Below are positions 34,413-43,771 of a stretch of 64,000 nucleotides of DNA, one piece after another (position 1 is the first letter of the stretch; every line of letters starts with the position of its first letter). The DNA comes from JABAAE01 sp905480545. Lineage in GTDB: Bacteria > Planctomycetota > Planctomycetia > Pirellulales > Pirellulaceae. Position numbers and translations under genes: made by a program. The stretch is taken from the NCBI GenBank assembly GCA_943788025.1, contig CALSOR010000002.1, forward strand, positions 1,054,001 through 1,118,000, in the 5' to 3' direction. The notes under the pieces are model-generated. The model saw nothing but the letters and a program-made list of their open reading frames with translations. It was not told the DNA's origin and made no database searches.

Positions 34413-35094
34413 TCTTGTTTTCTGTTTCAGTCAATATCGCAAGTTGCGAAATGGCCGAACCATAATCCTCTTCGTTGAAAATTGCAGAACCAACGACAAA
34501 CATATCCACGCCTACATCGGCGCAACGTGATATTGTTTGCTTGTTGACCCCTCCATCGACTTCCAAAAGATAGCGATCGCTGAGTTCTCGCATTTGTTTT
34601 AAACGCGGAATCGCCTCTTCAATAAAAGATTGCCCGCCAAAACCTGCATGGACACTCATGATTAAAACCAATTCGCACTTCTCTGCGATCCGTTTGATTT
34701 GCTCTAAGTCTGTATTTGGATTGACGGCGATTCCGGCAGCAACGTCGCATTCATGAATGAGGTCAATGCATCCGATCGGATCGGCCGTAGCCTCCACGTG
34801 TATTGTTAATAAATCGGAACCGGCATCTGCAAATTGTTTGATGTACGATTCCGGTTTCTCGATCATCAAGTGCACGTCCAAGAACATGTCAGTGCTTTTT
34901 CGAAACGCTTCGACGATTGGAATTCCGTAGGTCATGTTCGGAACAAAAACACCATCCATGACATCCAGGTGTATGGCTTGGGCGCCTGCGTCCGCAAGCC
35001 GGTCACATTCCTGCTTGATATTTGTAAAATCGCACATCAACATTGACGGCAAAATTACCGGTTTAGAGTTGCGCAATTTCTCAATGGATTTCAT
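34405..35094 (-). CDS. rpe: Ribulose-phosphate 3-epimerase
   Basis: A 229-residue TIM-barrel enzyme of the pentose phosphate / Calvin pathway, interconverting ribulose 5-phosphate and xylulose 5-phosphate. I chose ATG 35094 (MKSIEKLRNSKP); a TTG at 35109 would add five residues. Family signatures are complete: LPSMLMCDF at the N-terminus, AIHLDVMDGVFVPN and DVHLMIEKPE with metal and catalytic residues, MSVHAGFGGQSF and the second catalytic Asp in LEVDGGVN, and the phosphate-binding FVVGSAIF. Its 3' end overlaps the histidine-phosphatase-fold gene by 8 nt. The fba gene for another sugar-phosphate enzyme is some 5 kb away on the same strand. Confidence 0.97.
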   Translation of the reverse strand: MKSIEKLRNSKPVILPSMLMCDFTNIKQECDRLADAGAQAIHLDVMDGVFVPNMTYGIPIVEAFRKSTDMFLDVHLMIEKPESYIKQFADAGSDLLTIHVEATADPIGCIDLIHECDVAAGIAVNPNTDLEQIKRIAEKCELVLIMSVHAGFGGQSFIEEAIPRLKQMRELSDRYLLEVDGGVNKQTISRCADVGVDMFVVGSAIFNEEDYGSAISQLAILTETENKNA

Positions 35095-35452
35095 AGTCAC
35101 GGAGTGCAATGAGTTAGATGTTATCTGTTTTCGTTGGGCGATTTAAGTTTGCCAATGAAGACTGTCGTTCAGCCAAGGTCAGATAAAAAAGCGACGATCA
35201 ATAAAGCCGATTCCGCAGTGAGAAAGTAAAAAAACTGTTTTGGTAGGCAAACAAAAATTTTGCCTTTGAGTTCCGTGCGTTAAGGTGTGCCTTAACGTCG
35301 TGTTAACAGTATCGTACGATTCTAGCTGACGACTACATTCCGGAAAGACGAGCATTTTCAAAAAAGGGGAATTAAAAACAGCCAGTGGCCATAAGCCTTT
35401 TTCTGACAGTAGTTTACGTCAGAATCAGCAACTTTCATTCCAAACGTTTTGC
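35095..35452. other. intergenic region with hairpins
   Basis: Holds the rpe promoter and any terminator of the ABC permease. A perfect 8-bp inverted repeat cgttaagg/ccttaacg with loop tgtg lies at 35278-35297. A second stem aggcaaa/tttgcct lies near 35245-35265, and reads on the minus strand as a stem ahead of a T run about 10 nt further on, a possible weak terminator for the permease. No gene is supported. Confidence 0.4.
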
Positions 35453-38400
35453 CTACGTATCTGATCGTAAGGCGGACAAAATCGGTGTTCGAATGGACGA
35501 CAAAACGGCGCTAAAACCGGATAGCAGACCGATGAACAAAATCGAAACCAGAACAATCGCTAACATCAGAATGGGCACCTCAGCTTCGCCAAACAGAATA
35601 TGCGGAACAACCGAGAATAATGCGGCGATAAAACCGATGAGCATCCCTGTTAACAGCAGAACAGAATGCTCTGCTAAGACGATGCTCCCCAACTTGCTCT
35701 TGGAAAAGCCAATTGCCTGCATCACAGCAAATTCCTTGCGACGCTCGACAACGTTACGAAGTTGCACCGTCGCTAACCCAAACGTGCCAAGCAATAGGCC
35801 AAACGCGCCGAGAGTTTGAAAAGTCGAGAGGTAAGTATTCTGTACGGCAAGGAAACCGGAAAGAACCGTCACAGAATCAGATGCGTCAAACCCATAAAGA
35901 CTTAGTTGATTCTCGAACTTGGAAATCTTTGCCGCTGATTCGGTTTTCGAACTTTCGTATTTCTCCGAAAGTAAAAATGTGCGATATCCACTGATGTTGG
36001 GGAACAGTTTCACAAAGTTGTCTTCATCAATGATTAAGCTTCCTTGCAATATGCTGTTAGATACCAAGCCCACAATTCGAAACGTAACTTTCTGACCACC
36101 ATCGAATTCAACGTCATAAGTCCCGCCGACGCCGTTCGTTTTTAAGAATCCCCATGGATTATTTTTCCAAATTTTTAAGCTGTACATCGCGGTGTTCTTA
36201 TCAATCACAACCGGAATGGTGCCGTCATCGGTTTGCGTTTTCAGCAGCTCCCATGGATTTTGTTTTTCGGTTTTTGAATTTGCCGTCGAGCCACCCCACT
36301 CAAATGAGATTGCATCCTTGTCATCAAACCGTTCAATGAACGCATCGGTGACGCCAAGGACCTTGGGCCGCTGGGCCTGAAACGGATTATTGCAACCCGC
36401 TTCGTCCCCTGGTAGATAACGAATCGAAAAAACGTCAACATCTTTTAAATCTTCGTAATTTTCACCAAGCAAGTCTCGCTTGGTTTGCTCATCGTTAAAA
36501 TCTCCAATGATCGGACGACTGCTTTCCGCGATATAGGCAAATCCTCCCGTCCCTTTTTCGGATGGTGATAAGTGGAATGCACTGACGGCCACAATCAAAA
36601 ACGTTGCCGAAGCCACCAAGCCGATTGTTAGCGTGCTTCGCAATGGATTCCGTCCGGCATTCTGGAGTGCCAATTGATTGCCGGATAAACCAGCAAACTG
36701 TTCACGCGGCTTCTTGAAAGTCTTCCAGGTCTTGAGGAGTAATGCGGTCAGCATCAAGAATCCACCGCCCATGAAAGCACCCGCCTGCGCTTCGCCACCC
36801 AGCGAGGTTGCAGCGACTATCGATAGTGCAATTGCGACGAAGAAACATGAAACAATCGTGATCGATATCCAACGCCTCGGATTTTCCGATTTAACGGTCG
36901 GCGCTTCCGACTTTCCGGATAATAAGTCGCGAATTGATAAGTTGCCCAAACGGCGAACCGTGAACCAAATCGTTGCCTGTGATACTAATACGCCGACAAA
37001 AAATCCGATTGCCAGAGACCGAACGGTCCAATGGTATTCCATGAAAGAGGTCATTACCGCGCCGACCCACCACGTCGTGAGTCCGTACACCATCAGTTGC
37101 GCATACCCGATGCCAACGAAAGTCCCCATTGCTGCACCCAGAATGGAAACGATGGTGCCTTCGATCAAGAGCACGAAAGAAACTTGACTTCGGTTCAATC
37201 CGACGGATGCCAACAAACCAAGTTGTGATGACTTCTGTTCGACACCCAGGCGAAAAAGCAAAGCAATCAGAATGAGTGCCGATGCGATAATGAAAAAGCT
37301 GAGTGCAAGAAACAGGACATCGAACGGTGTCGAGCCAGAAGACGCTTCCAAATTACGACGTTTGATCGGTGTGAATTGAAACCCCAGCGTTTCGCCGCTT
37401 TCACTCGCTGCAGCAACAAACTTATCTGCAAGACTTCCATTCCCCTGATTCGTTGAATTGATCCGATACGAAGTCACTTTTCCAAACCGGCTTTGCCAAA
37501 GTTCCTGACCGATTTTCAAATTGATAAAAGCCTTGGGTGTTGTGCGATAGAATTGCCAATAATCATCACCTCGTGGGCCAACATTGGTTTTGAAGGGTAA
37601 GTCCCATTTGCTGACCGAATTTTGGTCGGTCAAGCCAGGGACGAATGGCGTTAAATCTGGGTCGTTCGCCAGTGTCGGTGACTGGTCAAACGTGGCGATC
37701 CGGCGACGATTAAAGGGGGTTTTTGGCGTTGTGATTTCAGCGATATCCACCAATTTGAACTTTGATTCGCGTGGAATCAGTTTTCCGTGCGATGCTTCCG
37801 GTTCAAAATAGGAAACGACCAATTCTTTTCCAATTAAGGACTTGTAAGAATTAATCCGTGATTGTTCGTCGCTCCACGGTTCATGTTTGCGCGTTAAAAA
37901 ATCGTCAGCCGACCATGAATTGATTACGATCTCGTCGTCCTCCAGATCGCGTATCGGTTCATTGGTGATCGAAGAGGTCAACCGAAAATCTTCAGTCCAA
38001 TTCGCACCTGTGACCATCGAAAACGGAATCGTCTCCGAATCACTTCCATCAATTGAAATTCCATTGGCAAGATAAGTCAGCAAGGGCTGCGGCCGGTAGT
38101 CGGCGAATGCTTTTTCAGCAATCGCCGAAACGGAATCGGTAAACAAAAGTTGATCTGACGAAAGGCTGGTGTATTGAAAGACGGTTTCCTCATTGCCACT
38201 AGAGTCCTTGTAGGACTGCTCTACTTCTTTAAAAATTAAGCCAAGGTCTTCTGCCGTGGGTTGAAGTTTCGATTGCAGGAATTCGCTCTGAGCCAACGTC
38301 GTTCCATTTGTCGAATCCTTCGCTGAGACGATTATTGCGTTGGCGAAGCCTTCTTTTTGTAAGGCTTCCTGCACGGTGCCAATGGGTAAGAAAAGAATTC

Positions 38401-39109
38401 GAGGCAACAATTGGGTCGGATGCAACGTGAAACGCCCAATGCTTTTTGCTGGGATAATGCTCGCAACTTTCAATCGAGCTATCGTTTCGTAAAGATCATC
38501 TTTTTTGCCTATCGGATTGTCTGCATTGATCAATTGTGGCTTCGGAATTTGCACCGTCAAAATGACGCCATCTTCGGATTTGATTTTTTCGATTGAAATT
38601 CCAAGATCATCGGCAAGCGGCTGATTGAGCACGATTGGAACGGTTGTTGCCGACGGATCGAAAGATTCAAAATCAACCGTTCCCCCTTTGCTGGTCGGAT
38701 TAATTTCTTTTGGTTGGGCTTCTTCCGATGCGAATTTCCAAAACGTATTCTTGCAGCCGATCAATGTAACTTTGTTGGCAACATTTTTTTCATCTTCAGA
38801 GATTTTGAAAGTTGCTGAAGCATTGGGAAAAAGCACAATCGGCTGCGTCAACGGAAATTTCGATTTGAATTCGGAGCCTTGCGAAAGTTCAGTGGCCAGA
38901 TCTTCGCGGAAAAATCGATCGGTGATCAAAATCTCGTCGATCTTGCCCAGTCCATCCATCGAAATCTTTTTAAGACTTCCACGCATGCTGTCACCGATCA
39001 ACAACGCACCTGTCAAAACAGCGGTTGCGGCAATTACACCGAGGCCAACCGCAAGATTGACTCGCCAAAAGAAAAACAGACTGCGTGTTACGTATCGAAG
39101 TTGATTCAT
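35453..39109 (-). CDS. FtsX-family ABC transporter permease
   Basis: A 1218-residue permease with the MacB/LolC/FtsX layout duplicated: a first transmembrane helix (about 14-37), a very large extracytoplasmic region (about 40-580), a first FtsX core of three to four helices starting FDVLFLALSFFIIASALILIA (about 597-715), two more helices near 755-800, another near 830, a second smaller extracytoplasmic domain (about 850-1090) and a final FtsX core (about 1100-1210, with LATVQLRNVVERRKEFAVMQAIG). Such permeases work with a LolD-like ATPase in lipoprotein or lipid transport or envelope stress. Its ATG overlaps the stop of the ATPase gene (ATGA), so the two are coupled. The exact cargo is unknown. 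Confidence 0.92.
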   Translation of the reverse strand: MNQLRYVTRSLFFFWRVNLAVGLGVIAATAVLTGALLIGDSMRGSLKKISMDGLGKIDEILITDRFFREDLATELSQGSEFKSKFPLTQPIVLFPNASATFKISEDEKNVANKVTLIGCKNTFWKFASEEAQPKEINPTSKGGTVDFESFDPSATTVPIVLNQPLADDLGISIEKIKSEDGVILTVQIPKPQLINADNPIGKKDDLYETIARLKVASIIPAKSIGRFTLHPTQLLPRILFLPIGTVQEALQKEGFANAIIVSAKDSTNGTTLAQSEFLQSKLQPTAEDLGLIFKEVEQSYKDSSGNEETVFQYTSLSSDQLLFTDSVSAIAEKAFADYRPQPLLTYLANGISIDGSDSETIPFSMVTGANWTEDFRLTSSITNEPIRDLEDDEIVINSWSADDFLTRKHEPWSDEQSRINSYKSLIGKELVVSYFEPEASHGKLIPRESKFKLVDIAEITTPKTPFNRRRIATFDQSPTLANDPDLTPFVPGLTDQNSVSKWDLPFKTNVGPRGDDYWQFYRTTPKAFINLKIGQELWQSRFGKVTSYRINSTNQGNGSLADKFVAAASESGETLGFQFTPIKRRNLEASSGSTPFDVLFLALSFFIIASALILIALLFRLGVEQKSSQLGLLASVGLNRSQVSFVLLIEGTIVSILGAAMGTFVGIGYAQLMVYGLTTWWVGAVMTSFMEYHWTVRSLAIGFFVGVLVSQATIWFTVRRLGNLSIRDLLSGKSEAPTVKSENPRRWISITIVSCFFVAIALSIVAATSLGGEAQAGAFMGGGFLMLTALLLKTWKTFKKPREQFAGLSGNQLALQNAGRNPLRSTLTIGLVASATFLIVAVSAFHLSPSEKGTGGFAYIAESSRPIIGDFNDEQTKRDLLGENYEDLKDVDVFSIRYLPGDEAGCNNPFQAQRPKVLGVTDAFIERFDDKDAISFEWGGSTANSKTEKQNPWELLKTQTDDGTIPVVIDKNTAMYSLKIWKNNPWGFLKTNGVGGTYDVEFDGGQKVTFRIVGLVSNSILQGSLIIDEDNFVKLFPNISGYRTFLLSEKYESSKTESAAKISKFENQLSLYGFDASDSVTVLSGFLAVQNTYLSTFQTLGAFGLLLGTFGLATVQLRNVVERRKEFAVMQAIGFSKSKLGSIVLAEHSVLLLTGMLIGFIAALFSVVPHILFGEAEVPILMLAIVLVSILFIGLLSGFSAVLSSIRTPILSALRSDT

Positions 39110-39843
39110 TCGATCGCTCCTTCAGTTGCTGATGCCGCGTTCGGACCGGAACTGAGTTGGTTGACGGTTTTCCCTTCGGTGATTTGGCCGTCAAGGAAAT
39201 TCAATTGTCGCGAAAACATCTTTGCGAGGTCGGCACTGTGGGTCACGGCAATGAGCATTGCGTTCTCAGCGCGTTGCATTTCGATCAACATTTCGCCGAC
39301 CAAGTGAGAGTTTTTTTGATCAAGGCTGCCGGTCGGTTCGTCCGCCAAAATTACCGATGGTTGAAAAATCATGGCTCGCGCGATCGCAACCCGTTGTCGC
39401 TCTCCTCCTGAAAGTTCACCAGGTCGATGCGTGATCCGATCGCCTAAGCCAATTTGATCGATCAATGATCGCGCGCGTTCGATTTCATTTTCGGAGCTTT
39501 TGCCATGGGCAATCGTCGGAAGCAAAACGTTTTCGAGGACTGAAAGCTGCGGCAGCAAATGATGTTCTTGAAAGACGAAGCCGATGTTCTGGTTGCGAAA
39601 TTGAGCAAGATGCTTTTCATCAAGGCCAAACGGATTCTGCCCTTCGATCTCGACAGTTCCGTCGGTCGGTTGGTCAAGTGTCCCAATGATGTGAAGGAGC
39701 GTACTTTTACCCGATCCGCTGGGCCCGAGAATGGCAGCGTTTTCGCCTCGATCAAGCGTGAACGAAATACCTTTGAGGACTTCTAGATCGCCACTGTAGC
39801 TATGAAACGTTTTTTTTAAATGACTGACAACAAGATCCGACAT
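39106..39843 (-). CDS. LolD/MacB-type ABC transporter ATP-binding protein
   Basis: A 245-residue ATPase. I chose ATG 39843 (MSDLVVSHLKKTF); the frame runs further upstream but that segment has no domain. Motifs: Walker A GPSGSGKST, Q-loop FVFQEHHLLP, signature LSGGERQRVAIARA, Walker B VILADEPTGSLD and the H-loop in IAVTHS. The GSLD/GNLD-type Walker B end and the HHLLP Q-loop are typical of the LolD/FtsE/MacB subgroup. Its stop overlaps the start of the 1218-residue FtsX permease by 4 nt, so they form one transporter. LolD is the nearest name but function is not shown. Confidence 0.95.
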   Translation of the reverse strand: MSDLVVSHLKKTFHSYSGDLEVLKGISFTLDRGENAAILGPSGSGKSTLLHIIGTLDQPTDGTVEIEGQNPFGLDEKHLAQFRNQNIGFVFQEHHLLPQLSVLENVLLPTIAHGKSSENEIERARSLIDQIGLGDRITHRPGELSGGERQRVAIARAMIFQPSVILADEPTGSLDQKNSHLVGEMLIEMQRAENAMLIAVTHSADLAKMFSRQLNFLDGQITEGKTVNQLSSGPNAASATEGAIE

Positions 39844-40195
39844 GGGTTTCCGATGTGATTGAAGTCGCGAGTGGATGGCCAAAAAACTGACGGTGGGCCG
39901 CGTGCTAACCCAATTATAGGAACTCAAGTTGATCTGCGTGAATGGGTTTGGTTAAAGTTGCTGAACCGATACGCCATTTCGGTGCTCGTTCGCAGCGAGC
40001 TAGAAATTGCTGATGATTCTGCTTAACCCTGTTCACAGGGTACTATCCGAAAAAAAACTCACTTATCCGGTCTGCATACCGGTGATAAACAAGTCATGTT
40101 GTGGATGCCACATCCTGTTGTTTGAACGAATAACATGAGGCGTGGCAAGGCATGTAAGAACAATGAATCTGAACTGAAACCGCTGGTTCGAAAGC

Positions 40196-40459
40196 ATGGC
40201 AGTTAAACACAATTCCACGATGACATGTCCAAGATGCGGATTTATTGGTGAGTTTCAGCAAGCAAAGCCGCGATTCTGGGTTTCTGGCCCATGGCGTTAT
40301 CTCGTTGAACGAAATCGTGCAAGGCGAACTTTGACGTGCCCTGAATGCGGAACGTCAGTGACATCGTCGACCGGTCGGTGGGTTCCATACATTATTATGC
40401 TGCTGATTTACGCAGCAGGAATTGTCGGCGCAATTGCAGTGAGTATGTTAGCCTTTTGA
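40196..40459 (+). CDS. Small zinc-ribbon membrane protein
   Basis: An 87-residue protein with two CxxC knuckles (CPRCG at 10-14, CPECG at 48-52) that can form a zinc ribbon, and one C-terminal transmembrane helix (about 64-87, YIIMLLIYAAGIVGAIAVSML). Basic residues between them (RNRARRT) suggest the ribbon faces the cytoplasm. I do not recognise a named family. It is a lone plus-strand gene; a Rho-independent terminator lies 195 bp downstream. Confidence 0.7.
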   Translation: MAVKHNSTMTCPRCGFIGEFQQAKPRFWVSGPWRYLVERNRARRTLTCPECGTSVTSSTGRWVPYIIMLLIYAAGIVGAIAVSMLAF

Positions 40460-40653
40460 TCCGAATGGATGCGAAGCAGATTGGGCGTGACATGAGTAAT
40501 CGATCGATTTGCAAAGCACAACATAACCATCGCATGCAAGGGAGCGGCGGTGGCCAGCAAATTTTGCGAACAGAAAAAAGGCGTCAGGAACCGTTTAGCT
40601 ATTGAGAAGCGTTTCTAAATAGACTTTTCAGATAACACAAGCTTGAGGAAAGT

Positions 40654-40688
40654 GGCAGCCTATGCCACGTTTGCAGCTGCCTTTTTTT
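40654..40688 (+). terminator. Rho-independent terminator
   Basis: ggcagc (40654-40659) can pair with gctgcc (40676-40681) and is followed by seven T; an alternative inner stem gtggca/tgccac is also possible. It most likely ends the zinc-ribbon gene transcript. Confidence 0.65.
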
Positions 40689-40986
40689 CGTTTCTTAGAC
40701 CGATGTCACAGCACTTGTCGTGTCGAGCAAATTCATCGCCACGATTTTCCTGATTTCCACTGAGCTTGTCTCGGTGGGATCGAAACTGATCAGCTAAAAC
40801 GGGTTTTGTTCTTCTTGGTTTCCGTTTTGCATCAACCGAGGCAGGCTTGGTGGAAGCGATTCGTTGTGGCCGACTTTGGTTGGCGACGTGGTTTTTGAAA
40901 ACCAGGCAAGATGTCACCGATGCGTCCTTGACCAAAGAAACAAAATGCACCATTGCAAACGAACAATGATTTTGCAAAGTGTTCAA
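40660..40986 (-). CDS. Doubtful small basic ORF downstream of xer
   Basis: An ATG frame of 108 codons starts 3 nt after the recombinase stop, so coupling would be possible. The product is basic and low in hydrophobic residues, with no motif or recognisable family, and its end overlaps the plus-strand terminator at 40654-40688. No Shine-Dalgarno site is clear. It is more likely spurious than real; the surrounding 40460-40988 otherwise holds only that terminator. Confidence 0.25.
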   Translation of the reverse strand: MNTLQNHCSFAMVHFVSLVKDASVTSCLVFKNHVANQSRPQRIASTKPASVDAKRKPRRTKPVLADQFRSHRDKLSGNQENRGDEFARHDKCCDIGLRNEKKAAANVA

Positions 40987-40988
40987 TT

Positions 40989-41993
40989 TCAGCCGCGCGG
41001 GTGAAACTGCTTGTGAATTTTTTTCAGTCGTGATTGATCCACGTGCGTATAAATTTGCGTTGTCGAGATATTTGCATGGCCAAGGAGTTCTTGGACTTGA
41101 CGCAGGTCAGCACCGCCTGCAAGCAAATGTGTAGCGAAGCTGTGTCGCATCGTATGTGGACTGATGTCGACATCAATGTCAGCTCGAAGTGCGTATTTTT
41201 TGACTAGCTCCCAAATCGCTTCGCGACGAAGTCGTTTGCCACTTCGCGAGACAAATAAACAACCCGGGTCATCTTTGCCAGCCAAGATTTCTACTCGTTG
41301 TTGCTGGATATAGTTTGACACTGCCAAGACTGCGTTTTCACCCAGCGGCACGATCCGCTGTTTATCGCCCTTTCCATGGCATTTGCAAAACTGTTCTTTC
41401 AATCGGATATCCTGCACTTGCAAGTTCGAAATCTCCGATGCTCGGCATCCAGTCGCGTAAAGCATTTCCAAGAGCGCCCGATCACGAGGGTAATACTTTT
41501 CGCGAGTTCGCGGACCATTCAGAAACTGGTCGATTTGCTTGGGCGATAAAACCTTTGGGATGCGTTCCCATAATTTTTGGCTACCCAATAGCTCGACGTG
41601 ATTGTCTTTAAGGACGCCTTCCAATTGAAGGTAGCGGAAAAACATTCGGATTCCGACAATGTGCCGCGCGATGCTGGCCGGAGCAAGTTCTTGTTTTGCG
41701 AGCCAGCCAACAAAATCAGAAAGCTCTCGAATCGTAAGATCCGGGATTCGTCGGTTTTTGAGCCACTCTTGGAATCGTTTGATGTCTCTTGAGTAGGCGG
41801 CCACCGAATTCTCTGAAAGGTGACATTCGGTCCGCATGTATTCCACAAACGCCGTGCTCCATCGACTGGTGCTGCCGGTGCTCTCGATTTTCGATTTGAG
41901 TTTGAGCTTTTTTAGCTTCGAGATGGGCAATGGGTTTCCTTCCATCCAGATATTCAAACGAAATGGCGTGAGGATACAGCCTGGAGGCTTCAT
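40989..41993 (-). CDS. xerC: Xer-type tyrosine recombinase
   Basis: A 334-residue site-specific recombinase of the XerC/XerD type that resolves chromosome dimers at dif with FtsK. Start ATG 41993 is used; ATG 41945 would remove 16 residues and bring it nearer the usual 300. The N-terminal SAM-like domain (about 45-135) is followed by the catalytic domain with Arg184 (ATGCRASEI), a Lys in GKGDKQR, His280, Arg283 (HTMRHSFATH), His306 (LLGHAN) and nucleophile Tyr315 (TTQIYTHV). All are intact, unlike the integrase remnant at 13625. The long basic N-terminal extension (KLKKLKLKSK) is unusual. XerC versus XerD cannot be settled here. Confidence 0.9.
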   Translation of the reverse strand: MKPPGCILTPFRLNIWMEGNPLPISKLKKLKLKSKIESTGSTSRWSTAFVEYMRTECHLSENSVAAYSRDIKRFQEWLKNRRIPDLTIRELSDFVGWLAKQELAPASIARHIVGIRMFFRYLQLEGVLKDNHVELLGSQKLWERIPKVLSPKQIDQFLNGPRTREKYYPRDRALLEMLYATGCRASEISNLQVQDIRLKEQFCKCHGKGDKQRIVPLGENAVLAVSNYIQQQRVEILAGKDDPGCLFVSRSGKRLRREAIWELVKKYALRADIDVDISPHTMRHSFATHLLAGGADLRQVQELLGHANISTTQIYTHVDQSRLKKIHKQFHPRG

Positions 41994-42253
41994 CAAATAC
42001 TGCTAAACACAGTCATCGTTTCCTCCGCCATACCCTATTAGATCGGGTGGATGACGAAGTTTCTGAACAAATATTAGCCGAGGTTGGTCGAGTCGCTATT
42101 GCCAACACTGGAATAGGGCGTGAAAATTCCATTCGAAAAGGCTTTAGATCATCACGATGGCCCGCCACGGAACGCGGGAACCGGTTTTACAGGCTTGGGT
42201 TCGACTAGTGAACGAATTCAAAACCGTTTTTTTCAAGAGAGCTTCCATAGACA

Positions 42254-43468
42254 ATGCAAAACGTTTTCGTCGAAAAACCGTACAAATTTGTCCCGCCAAT
42301 GAATTCTACGCTTCCGCTGAAAATCATCATGTACTCTGGGATTTTCAAGCGCTGGCTTCGAAAATTGGAAGGCGTTGAATCATCCGAGGTTCGAAATGCG
42401 GATAAACTTCGCGACTCCATAGCAGCGGGCCACAGTATCGTTTTGGCCCCAAATCACGCCCGTACTGCTGACCCAATGGTTCTGGGATTCTTGGGGCTGG
42501 AAGCAAAATGCACATTTTATGCGATGGCAAGCTGGCACTTATTCAACCAAAGCTGGTTCTACACCACCGTCATGCGTTCGATGGGTGCGTTTAGCGTCAA
42601 CCGAGAAGGTGTGGATCGACAGGCGATAGATACTGCGATCGATTTCATTGCGAAAGGAGAACGAGTGTTTACTCTTTTCCCCGAAGGTACAACCAGTCGA
42701 GCAAACGATAAGTTGATGAAGTTGATGGATGGTACTGCATTCATCGCGCGAGCCGCCGCCAAAAAACGAATGAAACGTGATGGTGGAAAAGTTGTCGTTC
42801 ATCCGCTTGCGATCAAATACGTTTTTCAAGGTGACATCAAGAAGGTTTGCGAAGAAACGTTGGGTGAAATTGAACAGCGAATTTCATGGCGACCCCAATC
42901 AGAGGTCCCCTTGTTCGATCGCATTCAGAAGCTGGGGAACGCCTTGTTGAAGTTAAAGGAGCTTGAGTACGGCGCCACAGATGACAGTGGATCATTGACT
43001 GAGCGACAACAACGGTTGGTTAATCGTCTGCTTCATCCACTTGAAACGGAATGGTTGGGAAAGACCTCCGAAGAAGGCATTCAAATTCGGATTAAGAATC
43101 TTCGGATGCAAATTTTTCCCGATATCGCCAGGGGAGAAGTCGACCCGACCGAGAAAGCTCGTCGTTGGAAGCATTTGGAGGAAACGTATTTAGCTCAGCA
43201 ATTGGACGGATATCCGAAGGATTATGTATCGGAATTTCCCTCAGAGAATCGCATCCTAGAAACCATCGAGCGATTCGAGGAAGATCTTACCGATAAAGCG
43301 AAAATTCACGGCGGATTGAAAGTGGTTTTGGATGTGTTGGATCCAATCGAAGTGTCAACCAAACGCGATCGTGGTGCGGCCGAAGACCCGCTGATGGTTG
43401 AAATCCGCGAAAGTTTGCAGGGCAAGTTAGATGAATTGAAACACGAATCACGAATGTACACAGAATGA
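42254..43468 (+). CDS. PlsC-like 1-acyl-glycerol-phosphate acyltransferase
   Basis: A 404-residue acyltransferase that should acylate lysophosphatidic acid or a related acceptor in membrane lipid synthesis. The catalytic H-x4-D motif is His68-Asp73 (NHARTAD), and the phosphate-binding FPEGTTSR stretch lies at about 141-148; SMGAFSVNREG lies between. The family core ends near 250; the C-terminal 150 residues are helical and charged with no recognised domain, so the protein is longer than E. coli PlsC (about 245). ATG 42254 has no clear ribosome site. Neighbours do not form an operon with it. Confidence 0.88.
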   Translation: MQNVFVEKPYKFVPPMNSTLPLKIIMYSGIFKRWLRKLEGVESSEVRNADKLRDSIAAGHSIVLAPNHARTADPMVLGFLGLEAKCTFYAMASWHLFNQSWFYTTVMRSMGAFSVNREGVDRQAIDTAIDFIAKGERVFTLFPEGTTSRANDKLMKLMDGTAFIARAAAKKRMKRDGGKVVVHPLAIKYVFQGDIKKVCEETLGEIEQRISWRPQSEVPLFDRIQKLGNALLKLKELEYGATDDSGSLTERQQRLVNRLLHPLETEWLGKTSEEGIQIRIKNLRMQIFPDIARGEVDPTEKARRWKHLEETYLAQQLDGYPKDYVSEFPSENRILETIERFEEDLTDKAKIHGGLKVVLDVLDPIEVSTKRDRGAAEDPLMVEIRESLQGKLDELKHESRMYTE

Positions 43469-43771
43469 ATCAATCACGGCAGGATTGAAAGTTTGGTTTT
43501 TGGTGTCGACGCGAATCCCACCGTTCCGCGAATATTACTGTCCGCGAATATTACCGCAACTCCAAACAGCGATTCGGATGGACCTGTCAGGACCATTTGA
43601 CATCTTTGCGGACGCTTGCAAAATGAGTTGCTATTCGAAATTTGCCCGATGTCTATCGTCTTTTTGCGTCACAAACATCATCGATTCAACTCGCCGGCCA
43701 ATTTCATTTATAATGACCCCATTATCGAATTGCCCCAAAATTTGAGCTGACTTTCTCCATAAGTTCTTTCC
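43469..43771. repeat. intergenic region with short direct repeat
   Basis: No gene is supported. The 14-mer tccgcgaatattac occurs at 43525-43538 and 43541-43554, a 16-bp period. Direct repeats upstream of a gene can be operators; this one lies about 220 bp ahead of the ThuA fusion gene. Otherwise nothing is seen. Confidence 0.5.

Noticed and set aside
40642..40690. RNase P-like gaggaaagt stretch
   Set aside because: Only the first bases match the conserved RNase P segment; the following sequence is a terminator hairpin and no other conserved parts are seen.
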